From assembly GCA_944387915.1 (NCBI GenBank), contig CALXGT010000013.1, forward strand, positions 22,832-86,831: a DNA stretch of 64,000 bases, in the 5' to 3' direction. Shown here one piece after another: positions 1 through 8,132 of the stretch. Source of the stretch: an uncultured Clostridia bacterium. Lineage in GTDB: Bacteria > Bacillota > Clostridia > Oscillospirales > Ruminococcaceae. Each line of letters begins with the position of its first letter. The first letter of the stretch is position 1. The notes beneath the pieces are model-generated. The model was not told the DNA's origin. It saw nothing but the letters and a program-made list of their open reading frames with translations, and searched no databases. Both the position numbers and the translations under genes were made by a program.

Positions 1-270
1 GTATCCTTCATAAGTGATGTTTTCATAATTATTTTTATCACCCTCGCCCATGGCTTTTTTGATGATCCGGTCAATGTTGTCGTTGGGAACATTGTTCGCC
101 TTGGCTTTGGCGATTAAATCCCGGAGCTTGCCGTTAACGGAAGGGTCCCCGCCTCCCATCTTTACCACAACCGCGATTTCCCGGCCAATCTTGGTAAAGA
201 TTTTCGCCTTCTGTCCATCGGTCTTCTCTTTTTTCCGTTTGATGTTGTTCCATTTGGAATGTCCCGACAT
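1..270 (-). CDS. yebC: YebC/PmpR-family translation/transcription factor, N-terminal 90 residues (partial)
   Basis: The gene runs off the left edge of the window; only the first 90 codons are present. The start [14 protein letters not shown] and the following GRxIxxAxKxGG-type stretch, seen here as [15 protein letters not shown], are the hallmark N-terminus of the YebC family. The family includes regulators and, as shown for some members, factors that relieve ribosome stalling at proline-rich stretches. The start is fixed by the conserved MSGHSKW and by an AAGGAAG ribosome-binding site six bases upstream. The gene diverges from the small spore-like gene at 373. Confidence 0.95.
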   Translation of the reverse strand, partial: MSGHSKWNNIKRKKEKTDGQKAKIFTKIGREIAVVVKMGGGDPSVNGKLRDLIAKAKANNVPNDNIDRIIKKAMGEGDKNNYENITYEGY

Positions 271-319
271 TCATATCTTCCTTTCCACTGTTTAAATTTT
301 CAAGAAAATCAAAAAATAA

Positions 320-348
320 GTATAAAACAAATAAAAAATACCATACTA
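320..348 (+). promoter_or_regulatory. Sigma-G-type (forespore) promoter
   Basis: GTATA at 320-324 and CATACTA at 342-348 are separated by 17 bases. This matches the sigma-G consensus described for Bacillus subtilis (GHATR, 17-18 bases, CATNNTA). Transcription would start near 355, just ahead of the ribosome-binding site of the small gene at 373. The AT-rich context makes a chance match possible. Confidence 0.55.
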
Positions 349-372
349 ACCATGTAAAGTGAGGTGAAAAAA

Positions 373-477
373 ATGGACCAGAACAAAAACAACAGCCAAA
401 ACAACAGCCAGAATAATAAAAACCAGAACCACGATCAGAACAAAGACGCACAGAGCAAGAACAGCAACGATCGATAA
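373..477 (+). CDS. 34-residue Asn/Gln-rich hydrophilic protein, putative small spore protein
   Basis: This short frame begins at an ATG preceded by GAGGTGAAAAAA, a clear ribosome-binding site. It ends at TAA just before a strong terminator at 490. The product is almost entirely Asn, Gln, Asp, Lys and Ser with no hydrophobic core, starting MDQNKNNSQNNSQ and ending SKNSNDR. Such composition resembles small minor spore proteins, but no family signature can be recognised. Its own sigma-G-like promoter and terminator make it a monocistronic unit, which supports a real gene expressed late in sporulation. The function is inferred from context only. Confidence 0.6.
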   Translation: MDQNKNNSQNNSQNNKNQNHDQNKDAQSKNSNDR

Positions 478-489
478 GCTCCGGAAAAA

Positions 490-514
490 GGGCGCCGAAA
501 GGCGCTCTTTTTTT
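490..514. terminator. Bidirectional intrinsic terminator with GAAA loop
   Basis: The stem GGGCGCC/GGCGCTC (one G-U pair) closes a GAAA tetraloop at 497-500. It is followed by seven T on the plus strand and preceded by five A, so it can also terminate the minus-strand yitT transcript. It separates the convergent small gene and yitT. Confidence 0.85.
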
Positions 515-529
515 GTTTGTTCTAAGCTT

Positions 530-1393
530 TTATTCGCTGTCTGAGGATTTAAAGCCCTTCCCCGTCACTTCAGAAGAATCCGCGGCCACCATAAACGCCT
601 TTGGATCCACGGAAAAAACCAATCGTTTCAGTCGATGGTACTCATTTTTCCGCACCGCGCAAAAAAGCATTTCCCGTTCCTTGCCACTATATCCTCCCTC
701 AATGCGAATAATGCTGACGCCCCTTCCGATCCGTTTTATCACTAAGTCCGCAATATCCCTATAGGATTCGGAAAAAATATAGATGATCTTTCCTCTATCC
801 CCGCCGTAAACCACCACATCGATCAGCTGGGAAGAAGCAAAAATTACAACAATCGCGTACAGAGCCGATTCAATAGAGCCGTAAACCAGCACGGAAATCC
901 CGATGATGATAAAATCGCTGAATAAGACCAGCCGTCCCAACGGAAACTGGGGATACTTTCGGTTCAAGATCTTGTTAATAATATCGGTGCCGCCCGTAGA
1001 ACCGGCGCGGGAAAATACCGTTCCGATTCCAATCCCGTTTAAAACGCCTCCGAACAGGCATGAAATCAGTCGTTCCCCCTCATAAGGAGTTAAAAACAAA
1101 GGAAGCACAAAGTCAAAAATCAAGGTAAAAGAAAAAAGGGAAATTGCCGTTTTTAAAATAAAGTATTTTCCGATCTTCTGGTAACCTATCGCGATAAGCG
1201 GCAAATTAAAAGCCACCGTCAAAACGCCTACCGGCAGGTGGAAAAGGTGATTTAACATCAAGGAAATACCTGTGATTCCGCCGGGAGCCACCTTGGACGG
1301 TTCAATAAAGTAATATAAACTGAAAGCGTAAATTCCCGTTCCGAGAATAACCATGAAAATGTCCAGGAAAAAAGTCCACTTACGCTTCTCCAT
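530..1393 (-). CDS. YitT family integral membrane protein
   Basis: The 287-residue protein has about five to six hydrophobic segments in its first 200 residues and a C-terminal soluble DUF2179-type domain. Segments such as VAPGGITGISLMLNHL and RAGSTGGTDIINKI are typical of the YitT/DUF161 family. The function of the family is unsettled; some members have been proposed to transport or export small molecules. The start codon lies inside the end of mrnC (14-base overlap), so the two genes are translationally coupled. A bidirectional terminator at 490-514 follows. Confidence 0.9.
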   Translation of the reverse strand: MEKRKWTFFLDIFMVILGTGIYAFSLYYFIEPSKVAPGGITGISLMLNHLFHLPVGVLTVAFNLPLIAIGYQKIGKYFILKTAISLFSFTLIFDFVLPLFLTPYEGERLISCLFGGVLNGIGIGTVFSRAGSTGGTDIINKILNRKYPQFPLGRLVLFSDFIIIGISVLVYGSIESALYAIVVIFASSQLIDVVVYGGDRGKIIYIFSESYRDIADLVIKRIGRGVSIIRIEGGYSGKEREMLFCAVRKNEYHRLKRLVFSVDPKAFMVAADSSEVTGKGFKSSDSE

Positions 1394-1793
1394 ATCCTTC
1401 CTCCGAATTTTGGTTTTTCTGTTTCCAAATCACCGAAAACAGCAGTCGGTATCGATCTTCCTGCCCGGAGGCATAGAGATAGCCAAATAACGCTTCCAGC
1501 CCGGTAGCCGTTCGATAAGAGGCCGGATCCGCGTTTTTGGGGACACCGCTTTTTGTGTTTCTTCCTCGCTTAAAAACCGCTTTTTCCTCTTCTGTCAACA
1601 TTCCTTCAATTGCCGAATATCCTTCTGACTGAGCGCCGGCACAAACGTAGTGAACCGCCTTGCGGTGCAAAACATTTACCGGAAGGTTTCCGCCTTCCAC
1701 TAATTTTTCCCGCACCAGCAGTTCAAACACAGCGTCACCCAAAAACGCCAGCACCAGAGGGCTTAAAAGCTTTGGATTTTCCTTCATTTCCAT
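1380..1793 (-). CDS. mrnC: Mini-ribonuclease III, 23S rRNA maturation
   Basis: This 137-residue protein is a lone RNase III catalytic domain without the double-stranded RNA-binding domain, the defining layout of Mini-III. It contains LAFLGDAVFELLVRE near residue 15, the region holding the catalytic Asp and Glu, and a downstream TGLEALFGYLYASG segment with the second acidic pair. In Bacillus the enzyme trims the ends of 23S rRNA precursors. Only five bases separate it from the obg stop and no clear ribosome-binding site is visible, so coupling to obg is likely. An in-frame ATG two codons later is an alternative start. Confidence 0.92.
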   Translation of the reverse strand: MEMKENPKLLSPLVLAFLGDAVFELLVREKLVEGGNLPVNVLHRKAVHYVCAGAQSEGYSAIEGMLTEEEKAVFKRGRNTKSGVPKNADPASYRTATGLEALFGYLYASGQEDRYRLLFSVIWKQKNQNSEEGYGEA

Positions 1794-1798
1794 ACCGT

Positions 1799-3166
<1,368 letters not shown>

Positions 3167-3175
3167 TGCCGCGAA

Positions 3176-3457
3176 TTACTGAACGTTATAAACGCTGACC
3201 TTTTTCCGGTCCCGTCCGAGACGCTCGAATTTTACCTTGCCGTCCACGAGAGCGAACAGGGTATCGTCGCTGCCCTTGCCTACGTTCTCGCCGGGATGAA
3301 TGTGGGTTCCCCGCTGACGGACCAAAATGTTTCCCGCCAGCACGAACTGGCCATCAGCTCGTTTCACGCCAAGGCGTTTGGACTCGGAATCCCGACCGTT
3401 TTTGGTAGAACCGACTCCTTTTTTATGTGCAAAAAATTGCATCGATAACTTTAACAT
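3176..3457 (-). CDS. rpmA: Ribosomal protein L27 (bL27) with Prp-cleavable N-terminal extension
   Basis: The 93-residue product begins [18 protein letters not shown]. The body from AHKKG onward is canonical L27, with [21 protein letters not shown]. The nine residues before AHKKG match the Firmicute extension that the Prp protease removes after the FF pair; the mature N-terminus reaches the peptidyl-transferase centre. The ATG at 3457 has GGAGG upstream. A GTG one codon earlier abuts the prp stop and was judged less likely. It follows prp directly. Confidence 0.97.
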   Translation of the reverse strand: MLKLSMQFFAHKKGVGSTKNGRDSESKRLGVKRADGQFVLAGNILVRQRGTHIHPGENVGKGSDDTLFALVDGKVKFERLGRDRKKVSVYNVQ

Positions 3458-3460
3458 CAC

Positions 3461-3775
3461 TTACACCTCCGAAACAGTAATTGAAATTGCTTTTGGATAA
3501 TCCTCTAAAAGAAGAGTCAAATGAAGGTAGAAAGCGTTGATGAACATGCTTCCTTCCCGACTTTCTTCTTTTAAAGTCAAGCTGACCATGTTTTCCTCCA
3601 CCGAAACCGAAGCGTTGGCTTTGACGATCTCAGTGATTCCATTCACCGTCAGCTGCAGCGCGGAAGACACGGCGGCGCAGACGATATCCTCGCCATACTC
3701 CCCCATCCCGGCGTGGCCGGAGAGGGAAAAGCCGCTGTAACAACCTTCACTGCCAAAAAAAATCGCTCGAATCAT
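3461..3775 (-). CDS. prp: Prp, cysteine protease that trims ribosomal protein L27
   Basis: The 104-residue protein has the Prp signature [20 protein letters not shown], giving the catalytic pair His21 and Cys33 in a compact fold. The family, defined in Staphylococcus aureus, removes the N-terminal extension of L27, which is an essential step. It sits between the L21 and L27 genes as usual. Its start overlaps the rplU stop (TGATG), so translation is coupled. Confidence 0.95.
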   Translation of the reverse strand: MIRAIFFGSEGCYSGFSLSGHAGMGEYGEDIVCAAVSSALQLTVNGITEIVKANASVSVEENMVSLTLKEESREGSMFINAFYLHLTLLLEDYPKAISITVSEV

Positions 3776-4086
3776 CAGCCGTTGATTGCTTCAATACGAA
3801 CCTGGGTGTAAGGCTGTCTATGACCCATTTTCCGTTTCTCGCTCTTTTTGGGCTTGTAGGTAAAGACGGTAATCTTCTTGCCTTTGCCGTTTTTCAAGAG
3901 CGTCGCGTCCACCGAAGCGCCATCCACATAGGGAGCGCCGATCTTCGCGCCGTTTTCGTCGCCGATCAAAACGACTTTGTCAAATTTGATGCTGTCTTGC
4001 GCTTCGCCCTCGAGCTTTTCCACAAAGACAACGTCGCCGGCTTTTACGCGGTACTGCTTGCCACCGGTCTCGATAATTGCGTACAT
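3775..4086 (-). CDS. rplU: Ribosomal protein L21 (bL21)
   Basis: The 103-residue protein starts [18 protein letters not shown] and contains the family motif [18 protein letters not shown] near its end. It is the first gene of the rplU-prp-rpmA-obg-mrnC-yitT transcription unit. A consensus promoter lies about 85 bases upstream (4171-4199), and the leader between them can fold over the ribosome-binding site. Confidence 0.98.
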   Translation of the reverse strand: MYAIIETGGKQYRVKAGDVVFVEKLEGEAQDSIKFDKVVLIGDENGAKIGAPYVDGASVDATLLKNGKGKKITVFTYKPKKSEKRKMGHRQPYTQVRIEAING

Positions 4087-4164
4087 AAAGGCACCTGCCT
4101 CTTTCTTAATCTCGCTGTCGCCAGGCGCGGAAGCTCCGTCTTGATACTGCCCGGGACATGCGGC
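4087..4164 (-). ncRNA. Candidate L21 leader (ribosomal protein autoregulatory 5' UTR)
   Basis: The leader from the predicted start near 4164 to the rplU ATG is about 78 bases. In it GCGCCTG can pair with CAGGTGC, the segment that overlaps the rplU ribosome-binding region, giving a hairpin that would block translation. Position and layout match the L21 leader family known upstream of Firmicute rplU genes. The family assignment was made by position and pairing, not by a covariance search. Confidence 0.5.
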
Positions 4165-4170
4165 TTAACG

Positions 4171-4199
4171 ATTATACCATAAAGGAAGCGGCTTGTCAA
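4171..4199 (-). promoter_or_regulatory. Consensus sigma-A promoter of the rplU operon
   Basis: On the minus strand TTGACA (4199-4194) and TATAAT (4176-4171) are separated by exactly 17 bases, with TGG just before the -10. Both hexamers match consensus perfectly. The -35 overlaps the last codons of degV. Confidence 0.93.
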
Positions 4200-5047
4200 T
4201 CCTTTTCTTTCTTTCGAATATACAAAATTCCAAGAGTATGAGGGCCGCAGTGACTGGAAACGGTGCATCCCGCCGTCGTCTCCAGCATTTCCTCAAAATC
4301 CATACAGGAGGCTACTTCCTTTTTTACCGGATCCACGATTTTTCTGTCACAGCCGCAATGGGTCACAAAGATCCGGTCGGCGCAAATATCCTCTTTTCCG
4401 TAAAGACGGTCTTTTACATATTCCAAAAGCACCTTTTCCAAAGAGCCCCGGTACTTTTTCCCTACGCCCATTTTTCCGTCTTTTACCTCGATACAGGGCT
4501 TGAGCTTTAAAAGGTTGGCGCCCAAAGACGCCACCGCCGAGCAACGCCCGCCCTTATAAAGGTAGTTTAGCTTCTCTAAAACAAAGCTCGCGTCCACATA
4601 GGGCGTCAGCGCGTCCATCTCCCGTTTGATTTCCTCCCCTGAGGCGTCTTTCTCCGCGAGGATCGCGGCTTCGATCACGATATGCCCCATACCGGTGGAA
4701 AGATTTCTGGAATCCACGACATAAACGTTTCCCACCTCTTGCGCCGCAATACACGCGTTTTGGTAGCAGGAGGACATTTCGGCGCTGATGGTGATGTGGA
4801 CCAGCTCGCTTCCATCCGCCGTCAGCGACTCAAACAGCGTGGTATAATCGGAAACGCTGGCGGCCGAGGTGGTGCAAAGCTTCCCCGTCTGCTCAAAATA
4901 AACGAAAATATCCGCGGGGGTAATATCGACTCCGTCCCGGTAAGAGCCCTGCTCATTATTGATGTACAAAGGATTGATCACTACATGATACCGTTTCACA
5001 AGCTCCGGCGACAGATCGCAGGTGCTGTCTGCACTGATTTTGACCAT
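4196..5047 (-). CDS. DegV family fatty-acid-binding protein
   Basis: The 283-residue protein begins with the DegV signature VKISADSTCDLSPELV and has the TSAASVSDYTTLFESL segment. DegV proteins bind fatty acids and in several Firmicutes serve as the FakB subunit that presents them to the kinase FakA. No fakA homologue is adjacent, so the partner must lie elsewhere. Its own promoter is at 5081-5110 with GGGGAG upstream of the start. Its 3' end contains the rplU promoter. Confidence 0.9.
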   Translation of the reverse strand: MVKISADSTCDLSPELVKRYHVVINPLYINNEQGSYRDGVDITPADIFVYFEQTGKLCTTSAASVSDYTTLFESLTADGSELVHITISAEMSSCYQNACIAAQEVGNVYVVDSRNLSTGMGHIVIEAAILAEKDASGEEIKREMDALTPYVDASFVLEKLNYLYKGGRCSAVASLGANLLKLKPCIEVKDGKMGVGKKYRGSLEKVLLEYVKDRLYGKEDICADRIFVTHCGCDRKIVDPVKKEVASCMDFEEMLETTAGCTVSSHCGPHTLGILYIRKKEKD

Positions 5048-5080
5048 AAAAACATCTCCCCTTCTATCTTATTGACAAAT

Positions 5081-5110
5081 AGTGTACCACAAAGGAACTT
5101 TTTTTGTCAA
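5081..5110 (-). promoter_or_regulatory. Sigma-A promoter of degV
   Basis: TTGACA (5110-5105) and TACACT (5086-5081) are 18 bases apart, with TGG directly before the -10 (extended -10). The predicted start is about 30 bases upstream of the degV ATG. Confidence 0.75.
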
Positions 5111-5123
5111 TTTATTCTTTTGT

Positions 5124-5639
5124 TCAACCGAAAATTCGATCCGGCGTCTGATACTCCCGCAGCGGCAGCAAATATTCCGTAATATCTCGCCAGGCGCCCA
5201 TTTTATATCCGATCTTGGGATATTCCCCCGCTTTTTGAAATCCGAATTTCAAAAACAGCTTTTCGCTGGGCGGGTTGGGAGTACAAATGACGCTGATGGC
5301 CGTATAATACCCTTCGTTTTTCATCTCCTGTAACAAAGCCGTAAGCAAAGTGCTTCCATATCCTTTTTTCAGAAAGCGGTGATCCACATAAATAGAGATC
5401 TCCACCGTAGGAAAAAAGGCATAACGGCTCCGATAAGCGGATGCGTAGGCATAACCCAGGATCTCCCCGTCTTCCTCCAAAGTAAGCCACGGGTATTTGG
5501 AAAGAACACTTTGGATTCTCGCCGCCATCTCTTTCTCGTCCGGGGCGGTCTTCTCAAAGGAAATCGCGGTGTTTTCCACATAATACCGGTAAATTTCCGA
5601 AAACCTCGCGGCATCCTCCAACGCAGCGGTGCGAATCAT
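5124..5639 (-). CDS. GNAT N-acetyltransferase, phosphinothricin-acetyltransferase-like
   Basis: The 171-residue protein starts MIRTAALEDAARFSEIYRYY and keeps the layout of the PAT/Bar-like branch of GNAT enzymes, including the TAISFEKTAP segment and the acetyl-CoA loop around HRFLKKGYGSTLL. These enzymes acetylate small amines; the substrate here is unknown. The start at 5639 overlaps the ABC-F stop by ATGA, which fixes it. An upstream ATG would add ten unlikely residues. Confidence 0.85.
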   Translation of the reverse strand: MIRTAALEDAARFSEIYRYYVENTAISFEKTAPDEKEMAARIQSVLSKYPWLTLEEDGEILGYAYASAYRSRYAFFPTVEISIYVDHRFLKKGYGSTLLTALLQEMKNEGYYTAISVICTPNPPSEKLFLKFGFQKAGEYPKIGYKMGAWRDITEYLLPLREYQTPDRIFG

Positions 5640-7555
5640 TCCTCTTCCTCCTCGAGCATCATAAACCACGCTTCCTCTAACTGGGAAAGCTTCGTTTTTT
5701 CCTCCTCCAGACGGATACAGTGGTCGTCCATCGCCTGGTAATCCCCTTCGAACCGCTCGGGGTGTAAAAGGTCGTCTTCCATGGACGCGATCTTTTCCTC
5801 CAAAGCGGCGATCTCGTCCTCCAAAGCCTTTTTCTTTGCCCTCGCCTCGGCTTCTCTCGCCTTTTGCTCCTTGCTTTTTCTTCCCCCGCCGTTTTTCGGT
5901 TCCTTTTTCGGCTCTTTTTTCTCTAAAAGAGGTTTTTCTTTTTCCTTTTCCTTAAGGTAGAATTCGTAGTTTCCCGGATACACATGGACATGATCCGGAT
6001 ACAGTTCTATGATCTTTTGAGGGACTCGGCTTAAAAGATACCGGTCGTGGGAAACGAAAAGAAGGGTGCCGGAAAACTCCATCAGCGCTTCTTCTAACGT
6101 TTCCTTGCTTGGCAGATCCAGATGGTTTGTGGGTTCGTCCAAAACCAAAACGTTTCCCCGCTCCATCATCAGGATGGCAAAACTGAGCTTTGCTTTCTCT
6201 CCGCCGCTTAAAATGGAAACCGGCTTATAGACATCCTCCCCGCTGAGAAGGACTTTTCCAAGCATCGAACGAATCTCTAACTCGGTGCGGCTTTTATTTT
6301 TGTTCCAAAGGGCGTCGAGCGCGGAGGAGTACGGGGGAAGCCGCTTATTTTCCTGGTCGAAATAGGCGATCTTGACCTCTTTCCCCCAGCGATATTTCCC
6401 GCCGGAAAAAGGAATCTCCCCCAAAAGCGCTTTTAACAGAGAGGATTTTCCCACTCCATTTTCTCCAATGATGGCGATTTTGTCCCCTTTTCGCACCGAA
6501 AGGGAGAGATGATCGAAAAGGTGCTTTTTTTGCGCCCCTTCCCCAACGGTAAGGGAAAGATCCTCGGCATTCAATACCTCTTTCACCGGATCCCGGTCAA
6601 AATCGAACCGAAGGGCCATTTTTTTGGCATACTCCCTGGGGCGCTCGATGACTTCCATGCGCTGGAGCTTTTTGACCCGGCTTTGGGCGCTTTTGGCGGT
6701 GGTGGCGCGCACCAAATTTCTCGCGATATAGTCTTTTAAGTCGGCGATCTCCTCTTGCTGGGCGTCATATTCCTTTTCCCATCTCGCCATCAATTCCTGC
6801 TTGAGCTGTTTATATTTGGAATAATTGCCCCGAAAGGTCCGCATCCGGTTAAACTCGATCTCCCAGATTTCCGTCGCCACCTGGTCGAGAAAATACCGGT
6901 CATGGGATACGGTGATGACCGCGCCCTTATAGGACAAAAGATATTCCTCAAGCCATGTGAGGGTCTTAAAGTCCAGATGGTTTGTCGGCTCGTCCAAAAT
7001 CAAAAGCTCCGGCTCGGAAAGCAAGAGCTTCGCCAAAGCCAGCCGCGTTTTTTCCCCGCCGCTCAACGTATCGATCACCGTGCTGTGGTCCTTGTCCTGA
7101 AATCCCATGCCGTTGAGCACCGTTTTGATTTTGACGTCGATCATATACCCGTCTCCCGCTTCAAAAGCAATCTGAAGACGGCTTAGCTCCTCAGTGAGCG
7201 CTTTGGTTTCTTCTTTTCCCAAAGAAGGGGACGCCAGCTGCAAAGACAAAGCGTCCATGCGCTCTTTCGTCCGAAGAAGCGGGGAAAAGGGCAAAAGCAT
7301 TTCATCGTAAATGGTATTTTTTCCCGATAACCCGCTGTTTTGCCGCAGATACCCGGTTTTCAGGTGGGGTTTCGCGGCGACGGTCCCCTTTTCCGGCTCG
7401 ATAAGCCCCAGCATGGTATTGAGCAGCGTCGTTTTCCCGGCGCCGTTAGGCCCCACCAAACCGATCCGCGCTTTATCCTGGATCTCGCCGTTGATATCGA
7501 GCAAAATCGGGATCTTGCCGAAATACACATCTACATGCTGTAACGATAGCAGCAT
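5636..7555 (-). CDS. ABC-F family ATP-binding protein (ribosome-associated)
   Basis: The 639-residue protein has two ATPase domains and no membrane segments. The first has Walker A GPNGAGKTT near residue 35 and LSGGEKTRLALAKLL. The second has GENGVGKSS and LSGGEKAKLSFA. Both have LDEPTNHLD. A charged coiled-coil tail (about 540-639, rich in Lys and Glu) follows. ABC-F proteins act on the ribosomal E site as translation factors or, in some branches, antibiotic protection; the subfamily cannot be decided here. Confidence 0.93.
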   Translation of the reverse strand: MLLSLQHVDVYFGKIPILLDINGEIQDKARIGLVGPNGAGKTTLLNTMLGLIEPEKGTVAAKPHLKTGYLRQNSGLSGKNTIYDEMLLPFSPLLRTKERMDALSLQLASPSLGKEETKALTEELSRLQIAFEAGDGYMIDVKIKTVLNGMGFQDKDHSTVIDTLSGGEKTRLALAKLLLSEPELLILDEPTNHLDFKTLTWLEEYLLSYKGAVITVSHDRYFLDQVATEIWEIEFNRMRTFRGNYSKYKQLKQELMARWEKEYDAQQEEIADLKDYIARNLVRATTAKSAQSRVKKLQRMEVIERPREYAKKMALRFDFDRDPVKEVLNAEDLSLTVGEGAQKKHLFDHLSLSVRKGDKIAIIGENGVGKSSLLKALLGEIPFSGGKYRWGKEVKIAYFDQENKRLPPYSSALDALWNKNKSRTELEIRSMLGKVLLSGEDVYKPVSILSGGEKAKLSFAILMMERGNVLVLDEPTNHLDLPSKETLEEALMEFSGTLLFVSHDRYLLSRVPQKIIELYPDHVHVYPGNYEFYLKEKEKEKPLLEKKEPKKEPKNGGGRKSKEQKAREAEARAKKKALEDEIAALEEKIASMEDDLLHPERFEGDYQAMDDHCIRLEEEKTKLSQLEEAWFMMLEEEEE

Positions 7556-7556
7556 A

Positions 7557-8123
7557 TCAAGTCTCCTTTAATATCATGACTGCCAATGGGGGGTCGTTTG
7601 GGCGGTTGTAAAAATCCGCCACCAAAACGGTAAAGACCTTGGGATCCACCGTTTTCAAATACTCCATCAGCGCGTTTTTCTCCTCATACCCGCTGTCCCC
7701 GCCATAGTAAATGCAAAGGGAGATGACGCCATGGGGCTTCAATAAGCGCATCGCCGCATCCAGTGCCTTAGCGGTGGTGTCGAAGGTCGTACAGATGCTG
7801 TGATCCCCGCCGGGAAGATACCCCAAATTGAAGGTAAAGGCGTCGACGGTCTCCTCTTTGGCGTAGGACAATAGATTCTCGTGACTGTCCAGAAAAACGG
7901 TGACGATCCCTTCCTTTTGGTTTTCCGCGATCCGTTTTCTGGTGCTTTCCACCGCTTCCTCTTGGATATCAAAGGCGAAAACCTTTCCCGTCTCTCCCAC
8001 AAGCTCCGCTAAAAACAGGGTATCCCGTCCTCTGCCCGCGGTAGCGTCGATACAAAAATCCCCCGCTTTGACCCGTCTGCGCAAAAAATCTCTGGCAATG
8101 CCAAGGGTATTTAACTTTTCCAT
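7557..8123 (-). CDS. mnmM: MnmM/YtqB-type class I methyltransferase (tRNA wobble uridine)
   Basis: The 188-residue protein has the SAM-binding motif DATAGRGRDTLFLAEL near residue 26 and the family signature NLGYLPGGDHS. This matches the PF06962 group, whose Bacillus member YtqB has been identified as MnmM, the methyltransferase that completes mnm5s2U at the tRNA wobble position. One base separates its stop from the ABC-F start. Location between mutS and a translation ATPase fits a shared operon rather than a shared pathway. Confidence 0.85.
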   Translation of the reverse strand: MEKLNTLGIARDFLRRRVKAGDFCIDATAGRGRDTLFLAELVGETGKVFAFDIQEEAVESTRKRIAENQKEGIVTVFLDSHENLLSYAKEETVDAFTFNLGYLPGGDHSICTTFDTTAKALDAAMRLLKPHGVISLCIYYGGDSGYEEKNALMEYLKTVDPKVFTVLVADFYNRPNDPPLAVMILKET

Positions 8124-8132
8124 ATGATCTCC

